Origin: Niveibacterium sp. 24ML
Lineage (GTDB): Bacteria > Pseudomonadota > Gammaproteobacteria > Burkholderiales > Rhodocyclaceae
NCBI RefSeq assembly: GCF_026586805.1
Contig: NZ_JAPFHA010000016.1
Coordinates: 1-64,000 of the forward strand
DNA: 64,000 bases
Reading direction: 5' to 3'
The notes under the pieces are model-generated. The model saw nothing but the letters and a program-made list of their open reading frames with translations. It searched no databases and was not told the DNA's origin. Position numbers and translations under genes: made by a program. Shown here in pieces: positions 1 to 7,346 of this stretch. The stretch's first letter is position 1, and the number at the start of each line of letters is the position of its first letter.

Positions 1-372
1 GCGCGCCAACTGCTCACCCGCGCCCGACGCAGGAAGATGCATCCCAAAACATTGGGGGCCGACAAGGGCTACCACGTCAAAGACTTTGTCGCGCACCTGC
101 GCGAACACCAGATCAAACCGCATATCGCGCGCATCGAGGGGCGACAGACACCGGGGCTGGACGGACGCACCACTTGCAGCGCGGGCTACAAGATCAGCCA
201 GCGCAAACGAAAGCGCATTGAAGAGATCTTCGGCTGGCTCAAGACCATCGGCGGGGTGAGAAAGACGCGCTTCATCGGCCAGGCGCGAACCCAGATCGCC
301 GCCTACCTGTCGGCCGCAGCGTACAACTTGCTGCGGATTGCCAAATTGCAAACTGCGGGGAGCGCGGCATGA
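1..372 (+). CDS. IS5-family transposase, C-terminal part (5' end outside window)
   Basis: The frame is open from the first base, so the gene begins left of the window. The visible ~123 residues carry the end of a DDE transposase: an ADKGY segment (the region of the second catalytic Asp in IS5-type enzymes) and a later RKRIEEIFGWLK segment that fits the family's conserved Glu region (usually close to VERxFGWLK). The C-terminal AAYNLLRIAKL is also typical of IS5-group transposases. Whether the element is intact or a remnant cannot be judged because its left end is missing; a right inverted repeat could not be fixed without a second copy. Confidence 0.8.
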   Translation, partial: ARQLLTRARRRKMHPKTLGADKGYHVKDFVAHLREHQIKPHIARIEGRQTPGLDGRTTCSAGYKISQRKRKRIEEIFGWLKTIGGVRKTRFIGQARTQIAAYLSAAAYNLLRIAKLQTAGSAA

Positions 373-411
373 AGCAGCATCCGGAATCGGGTGAACCCAT
401 GCTTCGGCCCA

Positions 412-440
412 TTGCAATCGGCTTCAACGGGCGATTGCAA
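412..440. repeat. Hairpin just downstream of the transposase gene
   Basis: A perfect 9-bp inverted repeat, TTGCAATCG at 412-420 and CGATTGCAA at 432-440, is separated by 11 bases. It sits 40 bp after the transposase stop. It may be part of the IS right end or a transcription-stopping hairpin, but no T-run follows. The rest of 373-609 shows no gene. Confidence 0.35.
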
Positions 441-609
441 ATCCAATTCCGGGATTGAAGTCATGAACAACCGAATGGCGAAGGCAATCGCTGGCGCCGC
501 TTCGCGACGTTTTGCATCGGCCTGCTAGACTGAATCCAGCCCCACCCACAAGCGAACGCCGCACCAGATGGCCCGCCGGGTATCCGGACTTCACACCAAG
601 GAAAAGACA

Positions 610-915
610 ATGGACTACGAGACATCGATTCGCTTTCGTCACGCTTCCGACGCGCAGGACGCTGCAGAAACGCAGTTCCGACTCGCGATCTCTCATGCGA
701 AGACCGGCCATTTTTCCGATGCTGCGGAGGCCTTCCGCCGCGTGCTCGATCTGATTCCGGATCGGACCGATGCATGGCAGGGCTTGGGCTACTGCTATCG
801 CAAGCTGCGCGCTTTCGCCCAGGCGAACGAAGCTTACGGCGAGGCACAACGCCTGGACCCGAGTCGCGGCGCAATGTGGTTCAACGCACCGGTTGCAGCA
901 ATCGGCATGCACTGA
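610..915 (+). CDS. Small tetratricopeptide-repeat protein
   Basis: 101 residues. Roughly residues 20-90 read as two TPR units: a FRLAISHAKTGHFSDAAEAFRRVLDL helix pair followed by DAWQGLGYCYRKLRAFAQANEAYGEAQRLDP, with the usual small residues (G, A, Y/F, P) of the TPR pattern. No signal peptide or membrane segment is visible, so it is probably a cytoplasmic protein-interaction adaptor; partner unknown. ATG 610 was chosen because AAGGAAAAG lies just upstream; an in-frame ATG at 568 has no obvious ribosome site. A terminator hairpin follows at 959. Function is not predictable beyond the repeat. Confidence 0.7.
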   Translation: MDYETSIRFRHASDAQDAAETQFRLAISHAKTGHFSDAAEAFRRVLDLIPDRTDAWQGLGYCYRKLRAFAQANEAYGEAQRLDPSRGAMWFNAPVAAIGMH

Positions 916-958
916 GGTGCAAGCGCTCCCTGCGGCGCCACTGGTCTGCAGTGCCCAG

Positions 959-987
959 ACTCCGGCTAAACGCCGGAGTTTTCGTTT
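959..987 (+). terminator. Intrinsic terminator after the TPR gene
   Basis: ACTCCGGC (959-966) pairs with GCCGGAGT (972-979) around a 5-base loop and is followed by TTTTCGTTTC. It separates the TPR gene from nnr. Confidence 0.65.
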
Positions 988-1036
988 CAGCGGGATGAAT
1001 CCGGCGCCTAGAATACGGGAAAGGCAGGATTCGACC

Positions 1037-2530
1037 GTGAACACTCAGGCTAGCAGACAGGTTCTCACCACCAGCGCAATCCGGAAGATTGAAGCGAGCT
1101 TCGCGGCGTCGACGCCATCCCTGATGCAGCGCGCAGGTCTGGCAGCCGCTGCGTTCGCCAGCCGGATTGCGGCCCCGGAAGGGCCGATCCTGGTGCTTGT
1201 CGGCCCCGGAAATAATGGCGGCGATGGACTGGTGCTCGCGACGGAGCTCAAGCGGATGGGCCGAACCGTGGTCGTCGCCCTAGCCGGGGATGCTGACAAG
1301 CTTCCCCCCGATGCAAGTGAGGCGCTGCGTCGCTGGCATGAAGCGGGAGGCACGCTGCGCGACTCCGTTCCTTCGCTACCGTGGGCGCTCGCGGTTGACG
1401 CCTTGCTGGGCATCGGCCTGACAAGGCCGGTCACGGGGCTTATCGCCGAGTGGATCACAGACTTCAATCGCCTGCGCTGTCCGCGACTGGCGATCGATGT
1501 TCCGAGCGGCCTCGATGCAGACACGGGCGCCATTCACGGCATCGCCGCAAGGGCCACGCATACGATCAGTTTCATTGCGCTCAAGCCAGGGCTGCTGACC
1601 TTGGAGGGGCCGGACCAGGCGGGGGACCTCCAGCTATCCGACCTCGAACTACCGACCGACGCCATCAGCGAAGCGGGCCGCTGGATCGCGCCCGCCGACT
1701 TTACTGAATTCGCCGGCCCGCGCCGTCTGAACAGCCACAAGGGCCACTTCGGAGATGCCGGCATCATTGGCGGCCAGGCTGGCATGGTGGGCGCAGCCTG
1801 GATCGCCGGCCGAGCTGCGCTCGCGCTGGGTAGCGGGCGAGTGTTTGTTGGCTGCCTTGCTCCAGACGCGCCTGCGATCGATCCGCTGACGCCAGAATTG
1901 ATGATGCGATCGGCCAACGAGGTGCATTCCCTTGCCTCAGCGCTGGCGATCGGGCCAGGGCTAGGCCAAGACGAGGCTGCGAATGTTCACCTCAGCCGCG
2001 CCCTCGCCTTCCGCGGCCCCCTGGTGCTGGATGCGGACGCGCTCAACCTGCTGGGCGCGAACCCGTCGATGCATACGGCGCTGAGCCTGCGCACCGACGC
2101 TACCGTCATGACGCCACATCCCGCCGAGGCAGCTCGCCTGCTCCAATGCAGCACCGCGCAAGTCCAAGCTCAGCGGCTTGAGGCAGCAAAAGAAATCGCA
2201 GGCCGCTATCGGGCGCATGTCGTGCTCAAGGGCTGCGGCAGCATCATTGCCGATCCACAGGGCGCCTGGGCGATCAACCGCAGCGGTAATCCAGGCATGG
2301 CCTCCGCCGGCATGGGTGACGCCCTCACCGGCTTCGTCGTCAGCCTCCTTGGCCAGCATTGGCCAGCCGGCGCCGCGCTGGAAGCGGCCGTCCATCTGCA
2401 TGGCGCGGCAGCCGATGCACTCGCGGTCGGAAAGACCGGGCCGATCGGGCTGACGGCGAGCGAGGTGATTCACGCGGCTCGGCGAGTCCGCAATGGATGG
2501 GCCGAAGCTGCTTTGACGGAAGCCGCATGA
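1037..2530 (+). CDS. nnr: Bifunctional NAD(P)H-hydrate epimerase / ADP-dependent NAD(P)H-hydrate dehydratase
   Basis: Repairs hydrated NAD(P)H: the N-terminal YjeF_N domain (about residues 1-210) epimerises R- and S-NADHX, and the C-terminal ribokinase-like domain (about 220-490) dehydrates S-NADHX using ADP. Visible signatures are VGPGNNGGDG in the epimerase half and NPGMASAGMGDALTG, the YjeF_C glycine-rich catalytic motif, in the second. The 497-residue length matches the fused bacterial enzyme. The start is taken as GTG 1037, preceded by AAAGGCAGGA; the frame is open further upstream, and ATG 995 is an alternative that would add 14 residues. Metabolite-repair enzyme, cytoplasmic. Confidence 0.93.
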   Translation: MNTQASRQVLTTSAIRKIEASFAASTPSLMQRAGLAAAAFASRIAAPEGPILVLVGPGNNGGDGLVLATELKRMGRTVVVALAGDADKLPPDASEALRRWHEAGGTLRDSVPSLPWALAVDALLGIGLTRPVTGLIAEWITDFNRLRCPRLAIDVPSGLDADTGAIHGIAARATHTISFIALKPGLLTLEGPDQAGDLQLSDLELPTDAISEAGRWIAPADFTEFAGPRRLNSHKGHFGDAGIIGGQAGMVGAAWIAGRAALALGSGRVFVGCLAPDAPAIDPLTPELMMRSANEVHSLASALAIGPGLGQDEAANVHLSRALAFRGPLVLDADALNLLGANPSMHTALSLRTDATVMTPHPAEAARLLQCSTAQVQAQRLEAAKEIAGRYRAHVVLKGCGSIIADPQGAWAINRSGNPGMASAGMGDALTGFVVSLLGQHWPAGAALEAAVHLHGAAADALAVGKTGPIGLTASEVIHAARRVRNGWAEAALTEAA

Positions 2531-2560
2531 CGCATCGCTTGAGCACACAAGCATCACGCG

Positions 2561-3433
2561 ATGCCTGAGCGGGCCCAGCATCCGCTGCGGGGCGTACTGC
2601 TGTTCTGCCTTGCCGTCGCACTTTTCGCCTGCCTTGATGCAACCGCCAAGCATCTCTCACAGAAGTGGCCGGTTGGCATGCTCGCCTGGGGGCGTTATTC
2701 CGTGCACTTTGTGCTGATGACCGCCTTCCTTGCGCCGATCTGGCGCGGCCGCTTGCTGCGGACCAAACGGCCACTGATGCAGTGCGCACGGGGCGTATCG
2801 CTCGTCGTCGTCACCGTTCTGGCCATGGCGGCGTTTCAGCGCATGCCCTTGGCTGAAGCGACCGCGCTCATGTTTGCGTCGCCACTTCTTGTTGCGATTC
2901 TGGCCCGCCCAATCCTCCACGAGCAGATCGGACGACTACGCTGGTTTGCCATCCTCCTCGGGTTCAGCGGGGTGCTCATGCTCACCCGCCCCGGTAGCGG
3001 CCTTGATTTGCTCGGGATCGCCTGCGCACTGGGCGCAGCCGTTGCCTACGCCGCCTATCAATTGATGACCCGAGTCATGAGCAGCAGCGAACATCCGGTC
3101 ACCATGCTTTACTACACTGCCTGTGCCGGCACCTTGATCCTGTCGGGCACGCAGCCGCTGCTGGGCACCTTGCAGTGGCCGGGCTATATGGACGCCGCCT
3201 TGATCGCGATGCTGGGTTTGCTGGGGGGCACCGGGCACTACTTGCTGACACGCGCCTTCCGGGAGGCGCCGGCCTCGATGCTCTCGCCGCTGATCTACTT
3301 GCAGCTTGTCTGGGCTGCGATGCTGGGATGGCTGGTGTTTGGTGACACGCCCACCACCGCAACCATCGCCGGCATGCTGGTCATTGGGGCCTCGGGCCTG
3401 CTCATCGCCTGGGAGAGCACCCGCCGTTCCTGA
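2561..3433 (+). CDS. EamA-family (DMT superfamily) transporter
   Basis: 290 residues with about ten hydrophobic segments arranged as two EamA repeats (roughly 10-140 and 150-285), the topology of drug/metabolite exporters such as RhtA/YdcZ-type proteins. It resembles the RarD/PecM-like group by overall pattern, but no substrate-specific motif is visible, so substrate (amino acid, nucleoside or other metabolite) is unknown. It starts 30 bp after nnr in the same direction and may be co-transcribed with it. It converges with the MocR-type regulator, with only 8 bp between the stop codons. Confidence 0.85.
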   Translation: MPERAQHPLRGVLLFCLAVALFACLDATAKHLSQKWPVGMLAWGRYSVHFVLMTAFLAPIWRGRLLRTKRPLMQCARGVSLVVVTVLAMAAFQRMPLAEATALMFASPLLVAILARPILHEQIGRLRWFAILLGFSGVLMLTRPGSGLDLLGIACALGAAVAYAAYQLMTRVMSSSEHPVTMLYYTACAGTLILSGTQPLLGTLQWPGYMDAALIAMLGLLGGTGHYLLTRAFREAPASMLSPLIYLQLVWAAMLGWLVFGDTPTTATIAGMLVIGASGLLIAWESTRRS

Positions 3434-3441
3434 GCGCCCGC

Positions 3442-4791
3442 TCAGGCGAGCACCGAGAGTAGTCGTGACAAACCTTCGCGCATTCGGCTGCGACTGGCGG
3501 CTGCGCCCAAGGACACCCTTAACCCAGCCGGCCCGGCGCCATGCGACACGGCGAAGGTGGGCGAGGGAACCACCGCAACAGCGGCCTGACGGGCCCGATC
3601 AGCAACTCTGCTGGCGTGTTCTGGCGTAGCCAGGGGCAACCACAGATGTGGCGAGACCATTGCCCCCTGTGGATCATGGCCCCGCAACACGGTCTGTGCG
3701 ATCTTCCAGCGCGCCTGCAGCTCCGCTCGCTGGCGACGCAACCTGTCCACCGCAAGCCCGTTGCTGAGCCAACGACGGGCAATTTCGGCACTCAGCGGCG
3801 AAACGTACCACTGGGTGTGATGTTCGAGCGCCTCGCGCCGCGCGGCTAGTTGGGGCGGCAATACCAGATAGCCCAGCCGTAGGCCCGGCGCCACCGTTTT
3901 GGACAGCCCGGTGACATGACAGACCCGCTCGGGCGCTAGCGCAGCAAGCGGTTGCGCAGGGCGCATGTCGAGCGCACCGTACACATCCTCTTCAATCAGA
4001 ACCAGATCGTGGGCTCGCGCCAGCGCAACAATTTCGGCGCGCCGCGCGGCACTCCAGCTTAAGGTGGTCGGGTTATGCATGGTCGGCATGCACACCAGCG
4101 CTCTGAGTCCGTGGCGGGCGGCACGTTCCAGCGCATCCGGGCGAATCCCTTCGGAATCGAGCGCCAGCGGAACCAGGCGCAATTGCCTGCTCCGCGCGAT
4201 CGCCTTCAAGCCTGGCCAGCACAGGCTTTCACAGCCGACCGTGTCGGTGGCAACAGCGGCCAGGGCCGCTTCCATCGCATGCTGTGCGCCCGCGCAAAGC
4301 ACGACCCGCGATGGCGACGCCTCAATGCCTCGCAGCACGAGCCACTGCAAGGCGGCCAGCCTGTGCTGCTGCATATCTGCGGGGCTTGGATAGTCGATCA
4401 GGCGTGACGCGACCCCGCTCTCAAGCAGCTCGGAAAGGGTCTGTCCGAAAGCCAGATCGTCCGGAAAAGTGGGCGGCGTATTCGTCGAAAGGTCGATGAG
4501 CGCTTGCTGAGGGCGGTCCGCAAATGAGAAAAGCCGGCTTTCGAGCGCGCAGCCCAACACAAACGTACCGCGCCCGACTTCGCCGCCGATAAGGCCGCGC
4601 CGCTCAGCTTCGCGGTAGGCGCGGGTCACGGTGCTGACGTTAAGCCCCAGCAAATCTGCCATCAACCGATGCGTTGGCAGGCGGTCTCCGGCCCGCAGGC
4701 GCCCATCCCTGATCGCCAGCGCCATCTGCTCAGCAATCTGGATGTAGGCCGGATCCGAGGACTTCGCCAATACGGGTAGCCAGCTTGTCAT
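3442..4791 (-). CDS. MocR/PdxR-family transcriptional regulator (GntR HTH fused to aminotransferase fold)
   Basis: 449 residues. The N-terminal winged helix (about 10-78) includes IQIAEQMALAIRDGRLRAGDRLPT and the recognition region LNVSTVTRAYREAERRGLI. The rest (about 90-449) is a class I aminotransferase fold with GLSKTVAPGLRLGYLV, whose Lys is the PLP-binding residue in this family. Such proteins use a PLP adduct as effector. ATG 4791 was chosen because it matches the start of the HTH; upstream in-frame codons would run through the promoter region. The gene is divergent from a PLP-dependent dehydratase, its likely target, and two direct repeats lie at or just before its start. Confidence 0.88.
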   Translation of the reverse strand: MTSWLPVLAKSSDPAYIQIAEQMALAIRDGRLRAGDRLPTHRLMADLLGLNVSTVTRAYREAERRGLIGGEVGRGTFVLGCALESRLFSFADRPQQALIDLSTNTPPTFPDDLAFGQTLSELLESGVASRLIDYPSPADMQQHRLAALQWLVLRGIEASPSRVVLCAGAQHAMEAALAAVATDTVGCESLCWPGLKAIARSRQLRLVPLALDSEGIRPDALERAARHGLRALVCMPTMHNPTTLSWSAARRAEIVALARAHDLVLIEEDVYGALDMRPAQPLAALAPERVCHVTGLSKTVAPGLRLGYLVLPPQLAARREALEHHTQWYVSPLSAEIARRWLSNGLAVDRLRRQRAELQARWKIAQTVLRGHDPQGAMVSPHLWLPLATPEHASRVADRARQAAVAVVPSPTFAVSHGAGPAGLRVSLGAAASRSRMREGLSRLLSVLA

Positions 4792-4820
4792 GCACACAAT
4801 CCCGGAGAGTTTGCACACAA
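4791..4820. promoter_or_regulatory. Candidate MocR operator: two direct repeats 21 bp apart
   Basis: TGCACACAA occurs at 4791-4799 and again at 4812-4820, exactly 21 bp apart (two helical turns), in the short region between the divergent regulator and dehydratase starts. Direct repeats in this position are the usual MocR-type arrangement. The first copy touches the regulator's start codon, so binding could also autorepress it. Binding is inferred, not shown. Confidence 0.5.
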
Positions 4821-4861
4821 AATACTGCGCAGGCACCGTCAGAGCAAGCGAGAACAAACTT

Positions 4862-5839
4862 ATGCAACCCGACAGGATCGAGATCGAGCAGGCCGCCGAG
4901 CGGATCGGCATGCACCTGCGCCCCACCCCGCTGTATCAATGGCCCTTGCTTTGCCAGCATCTGGCGGCCGAGGTGTGGCTCAAGCACGAGAACCACGCAC
5001 CCACCGGCTCCTTCAAGGTCAGGGGCGGATTGAACTACTTCGCCGCGCTCAAACAGCAGCTAACCGGGCACGATGTGATTTGCGCGACGCGCGGCAACCA
5101 TGGACAATCCATTGCGATAGCCGGTGCGCTGCATGGATTCCGGGTGCATGTGGTCGTCCCGCACGGCAATAGTCGTGAAAAGAATGCGGCCATGCGGGCA
5201 CTTGGGGCGCGTGTGATCGAGGCGGGCGACGACTTTCAGGCCGCACGCGACCTTGCCAGCGAACTTGCGCTCGCGCACAACTGGCATCTCGTGCCGGCGT
5301 TTCACCCGCTCCTGGTCGCCGGCGTTGCAAGCTACGCACGGGAGATGCTGCTTACCAGGCCAAATCTGCAAACCGTGTATGTGCCGGCGGGGATGGGGTC
5401 TGGCCTTTGCGGCATGGTTGCGGCGCGGGACGCGCTTGGCTTGACCACAGAAATCGTTGGCGTGGTGTCGGCCCATGCGCCCGCTTATGCCAACGCGTTT
5501 GAACTTGGTCGCCCAACCGAAGCCCCGGCGACCACGAAGCTTGCCGACGGACTGGCTTGTCGCAAAACGGACCCCGCTGCGCTCCAGATCATGTTGCGCG
5601 GCGTGGCACGTTTTGTTCGGGTCACGGATGCAGAGATTGAAAACGCCATGCGCCTGATCTTTGCTGCGACCCACAATGTCGCCGAAGGCGCAGGCGCGGC
5701 TTCGCTTGCCGCTGCCATGCAGGAGGGCGCCCGCAACCGGGGGCGCGAAATCGGTGTTGTGCTCACCGGCGGGAACATCGACTCCAGCGCCTTCGCAGCG
5801 GTGCTGACACACAGCAAGGCCTTGCCGGAGGCAGCCTAG
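4862..5839 (+). CDS. PLP-dependent threonine/serine dehydratase-like enzyme
   Basis: 326-residue fold-type II PLP enzyme without the C-terminal ACT-like domain of biosynthetic IlvA, so it looks catabolic (TdcB- or hydroxyectoine-EutB-like). K52 in the GSFKVRGG segment is the expected Schiff-base lysine; ATRGNHGQS is the substrate/carboxylate loop. The phosphate-binding glycine loop reads GMGSGLCG rather than the common GGGGL, which leaves the substrate open (threonine, serine or a hydroxy amino acid). ATG 4862 gives the family-like N-terminus; upstream in-frame ATG 4790 lies in the operator region. Divergent from the MocR regulator, which probably controls it. Confidence 0.82.
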   Translation: MQPDRIEIEQAAERIGMHLRPTPLYQWPLLCQHLAAEVWLKHENHAPTGSFKVRGGLNYFAALKQQLTGHDVICATRGNHGQSIAIAGALHGFRVHVVVPHGNSREKNAAMRALGARVIEAGDDFQAARDLASELALAHNWHLVPAFHPLLVAGVASYAREMLLTRPNLQTVYVPAGMGSGLCGMVAARDALGLTTEIVGVVSAHAPAYANAFELGRPTEAPATTKLADGLACRKTDPAALQIMLRGVARFVRVTDAEIENAMRLIFAATHNVAEGAGAASLAAAMQEGARNRGREIGVVLTGGNIDSSAFAAVLTHSKALPEAA

Positions 5840-6130
5840 CCAGCGCACTGATCGCCCCCAAAGCTTGGGCTGGCAAGTGAGTACAGCAAGGCGCGCAGCA
5901 AGGAGTGCTGTCGCTGATCAGCGCTAGATTTGCGCGTGGGCAAGCGTGGCATCGAGCCAATTGATGGGATCAGGGCAACGCATCCACCGCATCCGCCCCC
6001 CGCACACGCGCTTTGCGCTTGGCGGCAGCGCGCCTGCCGTATACCTTAGCGGGGTCTGGCGTTGCGGCAACATTCCGCCGCTTACCGCGAAGCTCCGATT
6101 CCGGAGTGCGATCGTCAATGAAGGCCTGCC
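5840..6130. other. Intergenic region before nadC
   Basis: About 290 bp without a convincing gene, RNA or repeat. It presumably holds the nadC promoter, but no clear -35/-10 pair stands out. Confidence 0.4.
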
Positions 6131-6979
6131 ATGCAAATCAATGATCAACTCCGCGCTGAGATTCTGCGCAACGTCGCTGTTGCTCTTGCCGAAGATATCG
6201 GTACGGGCGACCTGACCGCCCAACTCATCCCGGCCGACCGCGATGCTCGCGGTCGCGTCATCACCCGGGAACACGCCGTGCTGTGTGGGACGGCATGGTT
6301 CAGTGCCGCGCTGACGGCGCTCGATCCGGACGCCACCGTGGTCTGGCACGCAAACGATGGCGACGTCATCGAGCCCGGCCAACTACTGTGCGATGTGCTG
6401 GCCAGCGCACGCGCCTTGCTCACCGCAGAGCGCACGGCCCTCAACTTCCTGCAGCTGCTTTCCGCCACGGCAACCACCACCCGCACCTTTGTTGATGCGG
6501 TGGCAGGCACCAAGGCGAAGATCGTAGATACACGCAAGACCCTGCCCGGCTTGCGTCTCGCCCAGAAGTACGCAGTGGCCGTCGGGGGCGGAACGAACCA
6601 CCGCGTCGGGCTCTATGACGGAATCCTGATCAAGGAGAACCACATCATCGCAGCCGGCAGCATTGCCAAGGCGGTTGAAACCGCGCGGGCCATCGCGCCA
6701 TCGCACGCCTTCATCGAAGTTGAGGTTGAGAACATCGACGAATTGCGCCAAGCGATCGCAGCTGGCATCGACATGATTCTGCTCGACAACATGTCGCTGG
6801 AAGAAATGCGCGAAGCGGTCAAGGTCGCGAACGGCCGTGCGGCGCTCGAGGCCAGCGGAGGCCTTGATCTGCAATCAATCAGGGCTGTCGCCGATGTGGG
6901 CGTGGATCGGATTTCGATCGGGCGACTGACCAAGGACGTGCGTGCGATCGACCTGTCATTGCGCCACACCGAGCGCTGA
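6131..6979 (+). CDS. nadC: Nicotinate-nucleotide pyrophosphorylase (carboxylating), quinolinate phosphoribosyltransferase
   Basis: Converts quinolinate and PRPP to nicotinate mononucleotide in de novo NAD synthesis. The 282-residue length is typical. Visible family signatures are EDIGTGDLTA near the N-terminus, TRKTLPGLRLAQKYAV (PRPP/quinolinate-binding Arg and Lys residues), GGGTNHRVGLYDGILIKENH in the centre, and the C-terminal barrel strands EVEVENIDEL, LLDNMSLEEM and ALEASGGLDL. A weak AAGG site precedes ATG 6131. nadA and nadB are not in the window. Together with nnr nearby it gives this stretch an NAD theme, though the two are not in one operon. Confidence 0.95.
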   Translation: MQINDQLRAEILRNVAVALAEDIGTGDLTAQLIPADRDARGRVITREHAVLCGTAWFSAALTALDPDATVVWHANDGDVIEPGQLLCDVLASARALLTAERTALNFLQLLSATATTTRTFVDAVAGTKAKIVDTRKTLPGLRLAQKYAVAVGGGTNHRVGLYDGILIKENHIIAAGSIAKAVETARAIAPSHAFIEVEVENIDELRQAIAAGIDMILLDNMSLEEMREAVKVANGRAALEASGGLDLQSIRAVADVGVDRISIGRLTKDVRAIDLSLRHTER

Positions 6980-7013
6980 CAGACGGGACTGCTCATTCCA
7001 ATGACATAGCTGC

Positions 7014-7042
7014 TTGCACCGCAGATACAATACGGCTATAAG
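7014..7042 (+). promoter_or_regulatory. Possible sigma-70 promoter for the 47-residue membrane protein
   Basis: TTGCAC at 7014-7019 and TATAAG at 7037-7042 are separated by exactly 17 bp. A start near 7049 would leave a leader of about 67 nt before ATG 7116. Confidence 0.4.
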
Positions 7043-7115
7043 ATCGTCCGGATTTGCGTCACCCTTTGGAGAGCAGTCGGACTGGACCCCAGGAACGCTG
7101 CCAGGAACCGCCCCG

Positions 7116-7259
7116 ATGTCCGTGTTTTTTGTTGCCTACTACATCGTTTCAATCATCATTCTTGTATTCCACTTCACCGGCTTTCTGAGCCGGCATCGCC
7201 TTGAGTGGCTGATCTACATTCTTGCGGTGACCGTATTCCCTGCGGTGATCTATCTGTAG
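7116..7259 (+). CDS. Small hydrophobic membrane protein, 47 residues
   Basis: Not recognised as a named family. The peptide has two predicted membrane segments, FFVAYYIVSIIILVFHF near residues 4-20 and WLIYILAVTVFPAVIYL at the C-terminus, joined by a short basic loop containing SRHR. AGGA lies about 8 bases upstream of ATG 7116, a promoter-like pair is placed further upstream, and a strong terminator follows the stop by about 30 bp, so it looks like a self-contained transcription unit and not chance. Function unknown. Confidence 0.55.
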   Translation: MSVFFVAYYIVSIIILVFHFTGFLSRHRLEWLIYILAVTVFPAVIYL

Positions 7260-7286
7260 CCCGCACGCTCACTGCATGTACGATAC

Positions 7287-7324
7287 AAAACAAAACAGCC
7301 GGGCAGACCCGGCTGTTTTGTTTT
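7287..7324. terminator. Bidirectional intrinsic terminator between the small membrane protein and thrC
   Basis: A 17-bp perfect stem (7287-7303 with 7308-7324) around CAGA; the core is CAGCCGGG/CCCGGCTG flanked by A-rich and T-rich arms on either side. It can stop transcription from both converging genes. Confidence 0.85.
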
Positions 7325-7346
7325 CTTGATGTCGAAGCGCGAGCGA

